A stretch of 64,000 bases of DNA, taken from NCBI GenBank assembly GCA_001769975.1, contig MEPW01000018.1, positions 1-64,000 on the forward strand, in the 5' to 3' direction. The position numbers and the translations under genes were made by a program. This document shows positions 43,445-52,483 of the stretch, in pieces. The DNA comes from Bdellovibrionales bacterium RIFOXYA1_FULL_36_14. GTDB lineage: Bacteria > Bdellovibrionota > Bacteriovoracia > Bacteriovoracales > Bacteriovoracaceae. The notes beneath the pieces were generated by a model, which was not told the DNA's origin, made no database searches, and worked only from the letters and a program-made list of their open reading frames with translations. Position 1 is the stretch's first letter, and the number at the start of each line of letters is the position of its first letter.

Positions 43445-46105
43445 ATGTCAAAAACAATCTGGATAGTTTTTTTTTTGCTAGTTAGTTTTAATGCGTTTTC
43501 TTTTTTGGCCCCTGATGGAACAGATTACAAGACGGTAGAGCTAAAAAAGTTTAGAGTCATCTATTCAGAAGATTCTAAAGAATTTTTAGAAAGACTGCTT
43601 TTGATTGAGGAAAAAATCATTGAGGATTTTGAAAGGAATTATAGATGGGCGTTAAAGGATAGGTTGACGGTGATCTTGGCCTCTGATGGCAACCAGATAG
43701 CGAATGCATTTTCTACGGCCTTTCCTAAAAATATCAATACTTTTTATAATGGAGGGGGGGCGCTACTGGATTATTTTTCTATGCAATCTTGGCTTTTTGC
43801 TCTGGCCAGTCATGAAGGTGCCCATGCTTACCAACTGGATATCAAACAAAGCATATCCCAGGTTTATTATAATGTTTTTGGCAGCAGTCCCATCCCGCAC
43901 ATTTTTATTCTGGTGCCCATCTTTACTAATCCCAATTTTTTATTGCCGACTTGGCTCATAGAAGGCAATGCTGTTTTTAATGAATCGAGATTTGGTAACG
44001 GTGGTCGACTTTTTAGTGGAGAATTGCGGGCCCTTTACTGTGCTTTGGTTAAAGATAAAAAGTTGAATGAAAAAAGACTTACCAACAATCATCTTTTTTT
44101 CCCATACACCCAGGAAAAATATATTGTGGGAGGATATTTTTTCAATTTTTTATATGAACGTTTTGGTCTGGAAGCGGTTAATACTTTCTATTTTGCCCAG
44201 GCAGATCATTGGATCAATCCTTTTTTAGTCAACTCTACTTTTGAACTACATTTTCGCGCTAGGTATTCTGATCTAATTAATGAATTTTTAAATACTTATT
44301 CGAATTTTTGTCATCAACAAAAAAAACTGGCGGTGGATCCGTTTTCTAGATCAGTTTTTTTAGTCCCACTTTCGGATGACGAACAAGAAATTTGGTCACT
44401 TGCCTCTGATGGAAAGCAGACTCCTGAATTATTCGTAGTCAATAAGACAGATGAAACTATTTTTAAAAAACGAGTTGATTTGGATGCCGAGAAAATATTT
44501 AAAATAGAGGATGGAGTCTTCGTCAGTAACGATTCTAAATTGGTAGGACAAAAATCTATTAAGTTTTCACTTTGGGATGAGTCGGGGAAAGAAGTTGAGC
44601 GTTACCGTGGAAAGATTATTTCCGATATGAGAAAAGATAATCTGCTTTGGATTAATCCCAAGGAGTCAGTCGATGAACAAATCCTTTATTACAACGATAA
44701 AAAAATTGGGGTGACCCATTCTAGTGCTAAATTTGATAAGGATCTGAATATTTACCGATTTATCCAAAGAAAAAACGAGAGAATCTTATACAAAAATGAT
44801 ACTCCGATTTTTTCCTTTAAATCCTTTTATGCCAAAGTCGTGGATATCGATGACACTGGTAGGATATACTTTATAGGAAGTACCGACTTCGGATCAACGC
44901 TTTTTTATTTTGCAGACAACAAGTTCTACAGAGCAATTGCTTCAGATGTTATTGTTGATGCGAGGAAATTAAACGATAAATTTCTGGTGACGGAAGTTTC
45001 TTCAGAGGGCTATGAATATAAAATTGCGACTTTGGAATTTAGTGAAGAACTGCCCAGTTTTTATGATTACAAGTTTACCCATAGAAGTGAGTTTGAAATT
45101 TATAGTAATATTCCGTCGCAAACTGCGACTTCTTCTTTTGCAATAACTGATGCCAAAGATTATTCAATGATAAAAAACCTAGAATTTCATGGAGGGAATT
45201 CAATTATCACCCTGGCCGATAGCAATGTTTCGGCATACCTTTCTATGAATGTTGCTGACCCCCTTGAATATAATCAAATTATGCTGACTGGGGGAGTGGA
45301 TAGATACAATGGGCAAGATTCGATTGAAGCCACTTATACCTTGAAAAAATATTTATGGGACTATGCGATTTATCATCATTTTCAAAAAAAATATCCAACC
45401 AATGCTAATCCAAGTAGGGCCAAAGAAAATGAACAGGAATCTGGAGTTGGCGTAATAGTTCCTATAATAGAATCTAAAAATCATCTGCTCTTTTCCAGTT
45501 TGTTTTCAGGGTATGAATTTACGGACAGGCTTCATACCGGATATGGTACACTTTATTATCAATTTCAAAAAATTTATGGATTGTCCTTTTTTTCTTATCG
45601 TCAATTTGATCTGGTTTTAGAACATTTGGTGAAATCCGATGGTGAATTTGAAAATGCCAATTGGTCCAAATGGTCGATGGATGTAAAAAACGAAACATTT
45701 CTATCAGTAGATCTTTTGTTTAAGGTAACCAACGATATTGAACTTCCGCTATCATTAATAAATAATGCAAATGCTACTCCCATTATTTCAGCACCGTATT
45801 CTTTTTATAGTTCAGATAATCGTAAACAGAGTTTGCGGACGGGACTGGAGTTTAAAAAAGTGGTGAATTTTAGTTATTATTTTGAGAGATTTCCTATTTC
45901 CTTGCGAAGATTGGCACCAAAAACTTTTGCACATTATTTTTATTATGAGGATAATCATAGTTCGGGGAACTTTTATGAAGTCGGAGTAGGACTTACCACT
46001 GAACTTTTACTGGGTCACTTGGCCCCTTTTAATATCTCGCTTAATTATATAACCAAAGAATTTGATGAAAATCATATTGTTTTGGATACCGCGATATCAT
46101 TTTAA
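43445..46105 (+). CDS. Surface zinc-metalloprotease-like protein with C-terminal beta-barrel
   Basis: 886 residues. Signal peptide IWIVFFLLVSFNAFSF. Region 1 (~30-270) has the zinc signature ASHEGAHAYQLD (HExxH) and, about 55 residues later, LPTWLIEGNAVF with the likely third ligand Glu, as in Peptidase MA-like gluzincins. Region 2 (~290-545) is beta-rich like a TolB/propeller. Region 3 (~560-886) alternates short amphipathic strands and ends in a Phe (VLDTAISF), the usual mark of an outer-membrane beta-barrel. So a protease domain is likely displayed by a barrel. It begins one base after nrdJ; with no SD of its own it may be translated by coupling. ATG 43445 is chosen because an upstream start at 43418 would precede the signal peptide. 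Confidence 0.7.
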   Translation: MSKTIWIVFFLLVSFNAFSFLAPDGTDYKTVELKKFRVIYSEDSKEFLERLLLIEEKIIEDFERNYRWALKDRLTVILASDGNQIANAFSTAFPKNINTFYNGGGALLDYFSMQSWLFALASHEGAHAYQLDIKQSISQVYYNVFGSSPIPHIFILVPIFTNPNFLLPTWLIEGNAVFNESRFGNGGRLFSGELRALYCALVKDKKLNEKRLTNNHLFFPYTQEKYIVGGYFFNFLYERFGLEAVNTFYFAQADHWINPFLVNSTFELHFRARYSDLINEFLNTYSNFCHQQKKLAVDPFSRSVFLVPLSDDEQEIWSLASDGKQTPELFVVNKTDETIFKKRVDLDAEKIFKIEDGVFVSNDSKLVGQKSIKFSLWDESGKEVERYRGKIISDMRKDNLLWINPKESVDEQILYYNDKKIGVTHSSAKFDKDLNIYRFIQRKNERILYKNDTPIFSFKSFYAKVVDIDDTGRIYFIGSTDFGSTLFYFADNKFYRAIASDVIVDARKLNDKFLVTEVSSEGYEYKIATLEFSEELPSFYDYKFTHRSEFEIYSNIPSQTATSSFAITDAKDYSMIKNLEFHGGNSIITLADSNVSAYLSMNVADPLEYNQIMLTGGVDRYNGQDSIEATYTLKKYLWDYAIYHHFQKKYPTNANPSRAKENEQESGVGVIVPIIESKNHLLFSSLFSGYEFTDRLHTGYGTLYYQFQKIYGLSFFSYRQFDLVLEHLVKSDGEFENANWSKWSMDVKNETFLSVDLLFKVTNDIELPLSLINNANATPIISAPYSFYSSDNRKQSLRTGLEFKKVVNFSYYFERFPISLRRLAPKTFAHYFYYEDNHSSGNFYEVGVGLTTELLLGHLAPFNISLNYITKEFDENHIVLDTAISF

Positions 46106-46123
46106 ATTAAACAAAATTGAAAA

Positions 46124-49100
46124 TTACTTACAATACCAATGATGGTTCCATCTCCAACCGTTGGTAAAGGGCACGGAGCCGGCGAATTGATCTGAGTTGG
46201 AATCAGTAATATTATCTAGGTTATCTACAATTGAATAATATCTTCCCAGCTCAGCGTCACTGGAAACCCCTTGAAAATTTGATACCGCGCCAGTTGAGGG
46301 TTCCGCTGTAAAATTGCCGAATGCTCCACCTTTAGTGACTTCTCCAGAAGCACAATATAATAATCCTAGCGACCTGATTTTATCATCCGTGGATTGTCGC
46401 AGTTTGGGTTCTCCGGTTTCTGGAATAAAATCATCGTCAGTAAGTTTTGCGGTTTCGGTAACTTCAGTACCAGAGCCTTCGCTGGAAACAAAGCGATTAA
46501 AATAAACATGTAAATCTGTTCTACTTGGCAATTTGCATGTTTTTATGCGGTCACCACTTTGGGTTTCAACTTCTTCGGCAAAACCGCTGCAACACTGGCT
46601 TGGGTCGGTGGTAATCGTGTTTAATTTTTGGCAGCAGGCAAATTCGTGAGGGGAGAAAATCGGGGGAGCTGCTAGCTGGTTGCTGAAAGTTATGCGTTCG
46701 CTACGTGCTGCACCGGTAAAGGCAGCGAGGGAGTGGTCTACTCCCGTGGCGGTGGAATCATAAATTTGAGAGAGCGTTTTCTCCACGCTAGAGCCTCGAT
46801 TTACAAATCGGTCGTAAACAAAAGAAATATTTTGAAACTCGGTTCGCGTATTGGCGTTATTAAACATTCCTTCCACAATTTTGCTACGATCACTATTACA
46901 ATAAAGGGGTTCATAAAAAATTTGCGGAATTCCGTTTAATTCGAGTCTTCCTAGTTTGGTTAGATAATAAAGATCATTGCCCGCGGTAAGCCCAGTAAGG
47001 AGTGGATTAACTCCGGTCCCATAAATATAGCTATTGCCGTTAATATAATAATATTCAATCACAATACCTGCATAGGCCCATCTGATGAGATCATTATTTG
47101 CATCTAAACCGAAAGTTCGATTGGGATTGGCTCGCAGATGAAAAATATCGCCATAACTGGCCACGTTGACTACACACCAGGTATTATCAAGCATGGCCCC
47201 TGCATTGTAAGGATCATAAGGTTGGGTACCACCGTCGCAGTTGTTAAGCCAGGCGGGGGTATCAGTTGCCAAAAGCTTGTCTTCATCGCTAAAATATTTA
47301 ATTCTGACCGCGGTGATATTAGTTAATCCTCCAATATAAATTGGTAAGTAAAAACTTGATCCAGGTATGTTTAACCGGCTAGCCACATAATAAAACGGGC
47401 CATTGGGATCAACTTCTTCACCGATGGGATAATTTTGCTTAAATACCACGGGCATGTAAGAAGCTCTGGGATGAAGAACTGGAATATTGGCGGTAGCTGA
47501 ACCACTATAGGTTTGCACACTTTGGGTGGGAGAAGTATCTAGTTTAGCGGTATTAGGAGCTGCTCCACGATAATCAGCCGGAATAAAGATTTCAGCAGGT
47601 GGAGTAAGCGTGTACTCATCAGAAGCAACAATTCCAATCTGCACACAACCACCATTTTGTTCCGGGTCGCCGTAGTGGGGATGTTTACATAAGTTGGGAT
47701 AATCTTGATCGTAATTAAGCTGGCGAATATTATGGGCCACCGGATCATCATTATCCAGGAAGGCCAGAGTATTTTGATAATTGAGACACCTTAGTTTGGT
47801 GGCATCAAATTCTAATTTTTTATAAGACTGCAACCAATTGTGAGTGCGATCAGCGAATAGACGGATGAAACTTCCACCACAACAGGTTTTTTTGCCGGTG
47901 TCATTAATAGTTTTCCACTGAAATTGTCTGGGGGTTACATTCTGTGCAATCCTTGGAACTTCGGCGTAAGGAGCTGAAGTGGACGGCGTTCCCAAAGGAT
48001 AGGCTACCGTAAAACGTGAGTAACGACCGGTTGCTCGAGGATTATCTTTTGGCAAACTCGCGGTATTTAAAGCAGTATTGTTTCTCATGATATCTTGGAA
48101 AGATACATTAAAAAGATTTAGCGAATCAAACGACGTATACATGGTCATTTTTTCACCAATAGCTCTACAGCAGCGATTTAGTCCCATGTCGTAGGTGTAA
48201 TAATTGGTGGCATAAAGAGACGGCTTGGGGGCAGCCTGACCGCATACCAGTGATTCCTTCCAATATTCTCTTTCGGCAGATGTGCCGCCAAAGAGTTCTG
48301 GGGGATAACCGTCTTGCGCAAAACTTTCATGGAGTTTATTAGGAGAGCAATCCAGATCCGTATGGCAAACTGCTCCTGCCCGTCTTAGGCAAGCATCTTT
48401 GACGATGGTGGGGCGATCTGGGGTAAGCGATACGACGTTAGAAATAGTAGCGGCTTCGATAAATTTAAAAGTGGATTCAAAGTCTCCGCTCGTGTTGTGT
48501 TGAGATTCCATTTGGCAGGAGTTTTGTTGGTGAAGCCCTATATAATTGTTAATAGTAAAATCAGTCGTTAGTAAAATATAGTTACCAGTAGTCTCATCAA
48601 TAAGTGGGCAAGTGGAAACCCGATCATTTCCCAGAATACTAGCAATGGAATTAGAATTACACGATGCAATCTGATTAATATAATCCGTTCTTCCTGCTGC
48701 ATCTTTAGACTGGTGTTGGGTGAGTTGATTAATCGGCTGGCCCTGGGCACTATTAATGGCCTTACCTGGTCGGCATAATCCAAAATCATCGCTATCAGAG
48801 GAATATATTTTAGTACTTTCGGAGATATTACTTCGGATGACGTCAGAGAGTTCTTCACTGGCATTTACATAACTTAGTTGTCTGCCCAAAACATCCGCTT
48901 CTTGCCCTAGTTGGATATTAGTATATTTGAGTGTGGCCAGTTCTCTGGCAACTCGATCATTAAACTCATCAGATTGAATATTGGCACAATAAAAGTTCGG
49001 AGCACAGGTGAGCAATTTTCGAGTTTCGGTATTTGTAATAGTTGAATAATTGGCCTTGCAAAGGGCACCCGCTCCTCGATAAACGCATCTTTTCATACTC

Positions 49101-52100
49101 CCCGTGGGAAATTCACCTTGAAGAATGTCCATAATAGTGAGGCTGTCATGTTGAGTATTAACACTTTCAAGTGATTTATCACTAAATACAGGCCATGTGG
49201 TTTTTAGCTTGGAAACATCTCCACATACATATTCCCAGCCCAGACGAGTTATGCAATCAGTATCTTTAGTGCATTGGTGATAGGACTGACAGGTGGCACC
49301 TTTGTTTTGTAAAGGATTGTCAACTATAAGAGCTGGGTCATAGTCAAAAGAAGAAACGCTGTTACCTCCATTATCTACGATAATTTGTACGGTGGTCGAG
49401 CTATAATCAGCTACGTCTCCAAAAGGAGCGTTTATGGCCAGATATAATTTGTTACTGGTAGCCTGAACTCTTCTGCCAGTACCAATAGCAAACCAAGTTA
49501 CCCCATCAAAAGAACCAATGACAGCACCTTTATTAAATCCAAACCAGTCACGCTTATAACCATTAACAAAATAAGCTGCCTGGGTTTGTAGTCGATTTAA
49601 TCTTTGGGTTTGTAAATTGGTATTTTTCTTATGGGAAAAAGGAATCATGGTTGGTGGTATAAAACAGGCCCTACCGAAAATTGTATCCTCATAGTTGCCA
49701 AAACTTAAATTATTATCCAGCCCATCTCTTTGCGTAGAGTGTCCAATGGAACGAAGTCCAGCGCCGTCATAGGTCACCGGAAAAGCGGTAAATGTTTCAA
49801 ACCAGCTATCCTTAGAACATCCTGAACAGGATGAATAGTAAGCCCCCTGCAAGGCACTTATGATATAAATTTGATCATGTTCTACGTTGACGACTTGAGC
49901 TGGTAGAGCTTCATCAAGTAGCAAAGACATTTGTCCTAAAATAGCATTCATACTATATGGTCCATCTATGGGAGCAAATTTTCTGCTTTTATCCAGATAC
50001 ATGAAAGGAGTTCCCTCTACGGCTGGAGCACTACTTGATCCTTGTAAAGTGGAGAGGTCATCGACCGGATCTCCTTTTTTAACAGTTTTATTATATCTAT
50101 TAAGTCCTTCTGTACCTGCATAAAAACGGTGAGGAACGGATCGGTTTAAAAGAATCTGTTTTAACTGTTGAAACGGAGTTGGTTCCAGAGAAGGTTGAGG
50201 AATATCACAAATAACTGCTGTGATATTTTCATTGATGTCGGTGACTGCTTTTAGCCCAATATCTGGGCAATAAGGTCTTGGGTCATCTGGGCCTGGGGTG
50301 GCCATGTCAGCTACACAACCGCATCTGGCCCACACGTTTCTTCTAATTAAATCCCAGGAAGTATAATTTTGATTGGGTGTGCAATTGGTATAATTGGGAG
50401 GTTCTAATTTACCACCCTCGAGACAATTATATTCTTTCTTATGTTGTTCAAACAGAGCATTAGCAGTTGCTTGGGCATCAGGAGTTGCAGTTGGGGTGGG
50501 GGTTGGATTGGGAGGAGTTGATCCACACACATAATAGATATTTGGCCAACGAGTAAAATTTTTCGGATTGACTAAAGTATCTGCCATCGCTTGGGAATAG
50601 TCAGAGTGGTAGATAGCACTGGGTTTTAAAAGTCCATCATGCACACACTGTCCTTGCAAACAGCAATCATAACCTTTACTTTGACAACCATCTAAGGTGC
50701 AAAGGATCGGGTCGTTAAGGGTGGAATTGGTAGTATCGATTTTTAAATTTAGTTCATCCAGACTTAAAGCAGTCGCAGCCACTTTGGTAGAATTTGCTAT
50801 GCGGTTAGCTTTCGAGTAGAAAATATTTAGCTTGGATGAAGTCAATATGGTGGAACAACTTGGACAAAGATCGAGTAAATCATACGCGGAGGCTGTTGCT
50901 TTCAGGGCCAAAAAAGTAGTACCTGACAGATCGTTAGAGTAGACAAATCCTTGGTCAGTAGCTCCATAAATTTGAGTACCACTGCTAGTTACGTCCAGTA
51001 TAGTATTGGAACTGAGCCCATGGAGCGTAGTCTTGTTGGTAAAGCTGGTACCGGCATTAAGTGAAATGGCCAATCCATTTGGGGTCGCTGCATAGATATT
51101 ATTTCCGCTGGCGCTTACGGCATTGATTTGATTGCTGGTCAATCCATTTAGAGTAGTTTTGTTGTTAAATGTAGAGCCGCTGTTGGTAGAAATTGATAAC
51201 CCGTCGCTGGTCGCTGCATAAACGTTGGTGCCAGAAATAAAAATATCATTTATCACATTGCTACCTAGTCCGTGTGTGGTAGTTTTGGTTAAGAAGCTTG
51301 CTACGGTAGCATCGGTCGAATAGGCGAGACCTTGATTGGTACCGACATACACAATTCCTGATGCGTTTACAAATACGGAATTGATAGAGTTTGTCGGTAA
51401 TTGGTTGCCGGTAGTTCTATTACTAAAAGAAGCATCCGTGGTTTTTTTAAATGACAGTCCACTAGCAGTGGCCGCAAAAACAGTACCTGTTAGTGAGACA
51501 TAAACATCTTTTACAATATTAGAACCGAGTCCATCAGAAATACTCCAAGTGGCAAAGGAGTCTCCATTATTGAAAGAATAAGAAAGTCCATTTTCAGTGG
51601 CCACGTAAATGGTGCCCAGATTAGTTACAAATATGCCGTTAACCTGGTTGCTCCCGAGTCCATCTACCGTCGTTTGATTATTAAAAGTCAATCCACCGTC
51701 GTTAGAAATATAAAGACCTTGATCGGTGCCAATGTATAATTGATTGTTCAAAGAAACTATGGAGGAAATAGTTTTTTGTTCCAAGCTGTCGATGTCGCCT
51801 AGACAGGTGGTTTGATTAGTGGTTTTTTCCGAGAGATCTAATCTTAAAAATCTTTCTATCGTACCGCCAGCGTTAGTGGTCATGGGCACTGCACGCACCC
51901 GCAGCTGGTCTTTGGAATAAGGGTTAGAGTATTGGGCAACGACGCAGAAAATTTGCGAATAATTATAGGTGTTGTTAGAACCAAGAGCAGATAAAAAATT
52001 ATTGACATTTTTTCCTTGAATATAAATTTTATTCAAACTGTCCTGATTAATGGTTATGGAATTGTTATAGCGTTTATCTGCGTACCAATAGATTAAATCA

Positions 52101-52243
52101 GAGCTGGTATAATCAGGAGTAACCATATCAGAATCAACCGCTTGATTTTGAGAACTTTTTCTTCTGCCTCCACCCGGTGAACTGGGTAGACATCCAGAAA
52201 GAATAAGTACAATGAATATTAAGATGATGAGACTTTTAAACAT
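46124..52243 (-). CDS. Giant Cys-rich lipoprotein with a seven-bladed propeller
   Basis: 2039 residues. Signal peptide and lipobox LILSGC give an outer-membrane lipoprotein. Residues ~160-453 contain seven ~43-residue repeats of the type IYVATENGLSYSxxxGxSFxxxTTxxGLGSN, most like BNR/sortilin or two-component-regulator propeller blades. A Pro/Thr spacer (NPTPTPTATP, ~580) separates the rest, which is very rich in Cys, often in CxxC or CC pairs (DLCPSCS, CSGCSKD, KKTCCGG, FACCQKL, SQCCSG), implying many disulfides. The remainder matches no family I know. Function is unknown; a surface adhesin or receptor is plausible. It is convergent with the barrel-protease gene. Confidence 0.75.
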   Translation of the reverse strand: MFKSLIILIFIVLILSGCLPSSPGGGRRKSSQNQAVDSDMVTPDYTSSDLIYWYADKRYNNSITINQDSLNKIYIQGKNVNNFLSALGSNNTYNYSQIFCVVAQYSNPYSKDQLRVRAVPMTTNAGGTIERFLRLDLSEKTTNQTTCLGDIDSLEQKTISSIVSLNNQLYIGTDQGLYISNDGGLTFNNQTTVDGLGSNQVNGIFVTNLGTIYVATENGLSYSFNNGDSFATWSISDGLGSNIVKDVYVSLTGTVFAATASGLSFKKTTDASFSNRTTGNQLPTNSINSVFVNASGIVYVGTNQGLAYSTDATVASFLTKTTTHGLGSNVINDIFISGTNVYAATSDGLSISTNSGSTFNNKTTLNGLTSNQINAVSASGNNIYAATPNGLAISLNAGTSFTNKTTLHGLSSNTILDVTSSGTQIYGATDQGFVYSNDLSGTTFLALKATASAYDLLDLCPSCSTILTSSKLNIFYSKANRIANSTKVAATALSLDELNLKIDTTNSTLNDPILCTLDGCQSKGYDCCLQGQCVHDGLLKPSAIYHSDYSQAMADTLVNPKNFTRWPNIYYVCGSTPPNPTPTPTATPDAQATANALFEQHKKEYNCLEGGKLEPPNYTNCTPNQNYTSWDLIRRNVWARCGCVADMATPGPDDPRPYCPDIGLKAVTDINENITAVICDIPQPSLEPTPFQQLKQILLNRSVPHRFYAGTEGLNRYNKTVKKGDPVDDLSTLQGSSSAPAVEGTPFMYLDKSRKFAPIDGPYSMNAILGQMSLLLDEALPAQVVNVEHDQIYIISALQGAYYSSCSGCSKDSWFETFTAFPVTYDGAGLRSIGHSTQRDGLDNNLSFGNYEDTIFGRACFIPPTMIPFSHKKNTNLQTQRLNRLQTQAAYFVNGYKRDWFGFNKGAVIGSFDGVTWFAIGTGRRVQATSNKLYLAINAPFGDVADYSSTTVQIIVDNGGNSVSSFDYDPALIVDNPLQNKGATCQSYHQCTKDTDCITRLGWEYVCGDVSKLKTTWPVFSDKSLESVNTQHDSLTIMDILQGEFPTGSMKRCVYRGAGALCKANYSTITNTETRKLLTCAPNFYCANIQSDEFNDRVARELATLKYTNIQLGQEADVLGRQLSYVNASEELSDVIRSNISESTKIYSSDSDDFGLCRPGKAINSAQGQPINQLTQHQSKDAAGRTDYINQIASCNSNSIASILGNDRVSTCPLIDETTGNYILLTTDFTINNYIGLHQQNSCQMESQHNTSGDFESTFKFIEAATISNVVSLTPDRPTIVKDACLRRAGAVCHTDLDCSPNKLHESFAQDGYPPELFGGTSAEREYWKESLVCGQAAPKPSLYATNYYTYDMGLNRCCRAIGEKMTMYTSFDSLNLFNVSFQDIMRNNTALNTASLPKDNPRATGRYSRFTVAYPLGTPSTSAPYAEVPRIAQNVTPRQFQWKTINDTGKKTCCGGSFIRLFADRTHNWLQSYKKLEFDATKLRCLNYQNTLAFLDNDDPVAHNIRQLNYDQDYPNLCKHPHYGDPEQNGGCVQIGIVASDEYTLTPPAEIFIPADYRGAAPNTAKLDTSPTQSVQTYSGSATANIPVLHPRASYMPVVFKQNYPIGEEVDPNGPFYYVASRLNIPGSSFYLPIYIGGLTNITAVRIKYFSDEDKLLATDTPAWLNNCDGGTQPYDPYNAGAMLDNTWCVVNVASYGDIFHLRANPNRTFGLDANNDLIRWAYAGIVIEYYYINGNSYIYGTGVNPLLTGLTAGNDLYYLTKLGRLELNGIPQIFYEPLYCNSDRSKIVEGMFNNANTRTEFQNISFVYDRFVNRGSSVEKTLSQIYDSTATGVDHSLAAFTGAARSERITFSNQLAAPPIFSPHEFACCQKLNTITTDPSQCCSGFAEEVETQSGDRIKTCKLPSRTDLHVYFNRFVSSEGSGTEVTETAKLTDDDFIPETGEPKLRQSTDDKIRSLGLLYCASGEVTKGGAFGNFTAEPSTGAVSNFQGVSSDAELGRYYSIVDNLDNITDSNSDQFAGSVPFTNGWRWNHHWYCK
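50885..51770 (-). repeat. Seven tandem ~129-base coding repeats (propeller blades)
   Basis: The coding sequence of the giant lipoprotein carries seven units of about 43 codons, each with a NxIYVATxxGL core and (except the third) a HGLGSN-like joint. They are clearly homologous in protein but diverged in DNA, so this is an old duplication rather than a phase-variable tract. Confidence 0.7.
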
Positions 52244-52483
52244 AAAAAACCCAGACTCCTTCTTCCAACTTATCGGATGGAATTTCCAAATTATTTACCA
52301 GAGAAATCCAAGGCTTAAGACTATTTTACCCTGTAAAATGGACAAAAAGAGACAGCCTTTTGGGCTTTTAAAAAAAGCGGGTAATGTATTGAAATGGTTA
52401 AGGAAATTTGGCGTAAAAAATACCAAAATTAAAAGAAGAAAAAAGTAAAGAATATTTATCGGAAAAAAGTGCCCATTTTTTGG

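Noticed and set aside
52212-52448. Forward frame of 78 codons ending in a basic tail
   Set aside because: It overlaps the signal-peptide coding end of the giant lipoprotein on the other strand and has no SD or recognisable domain.
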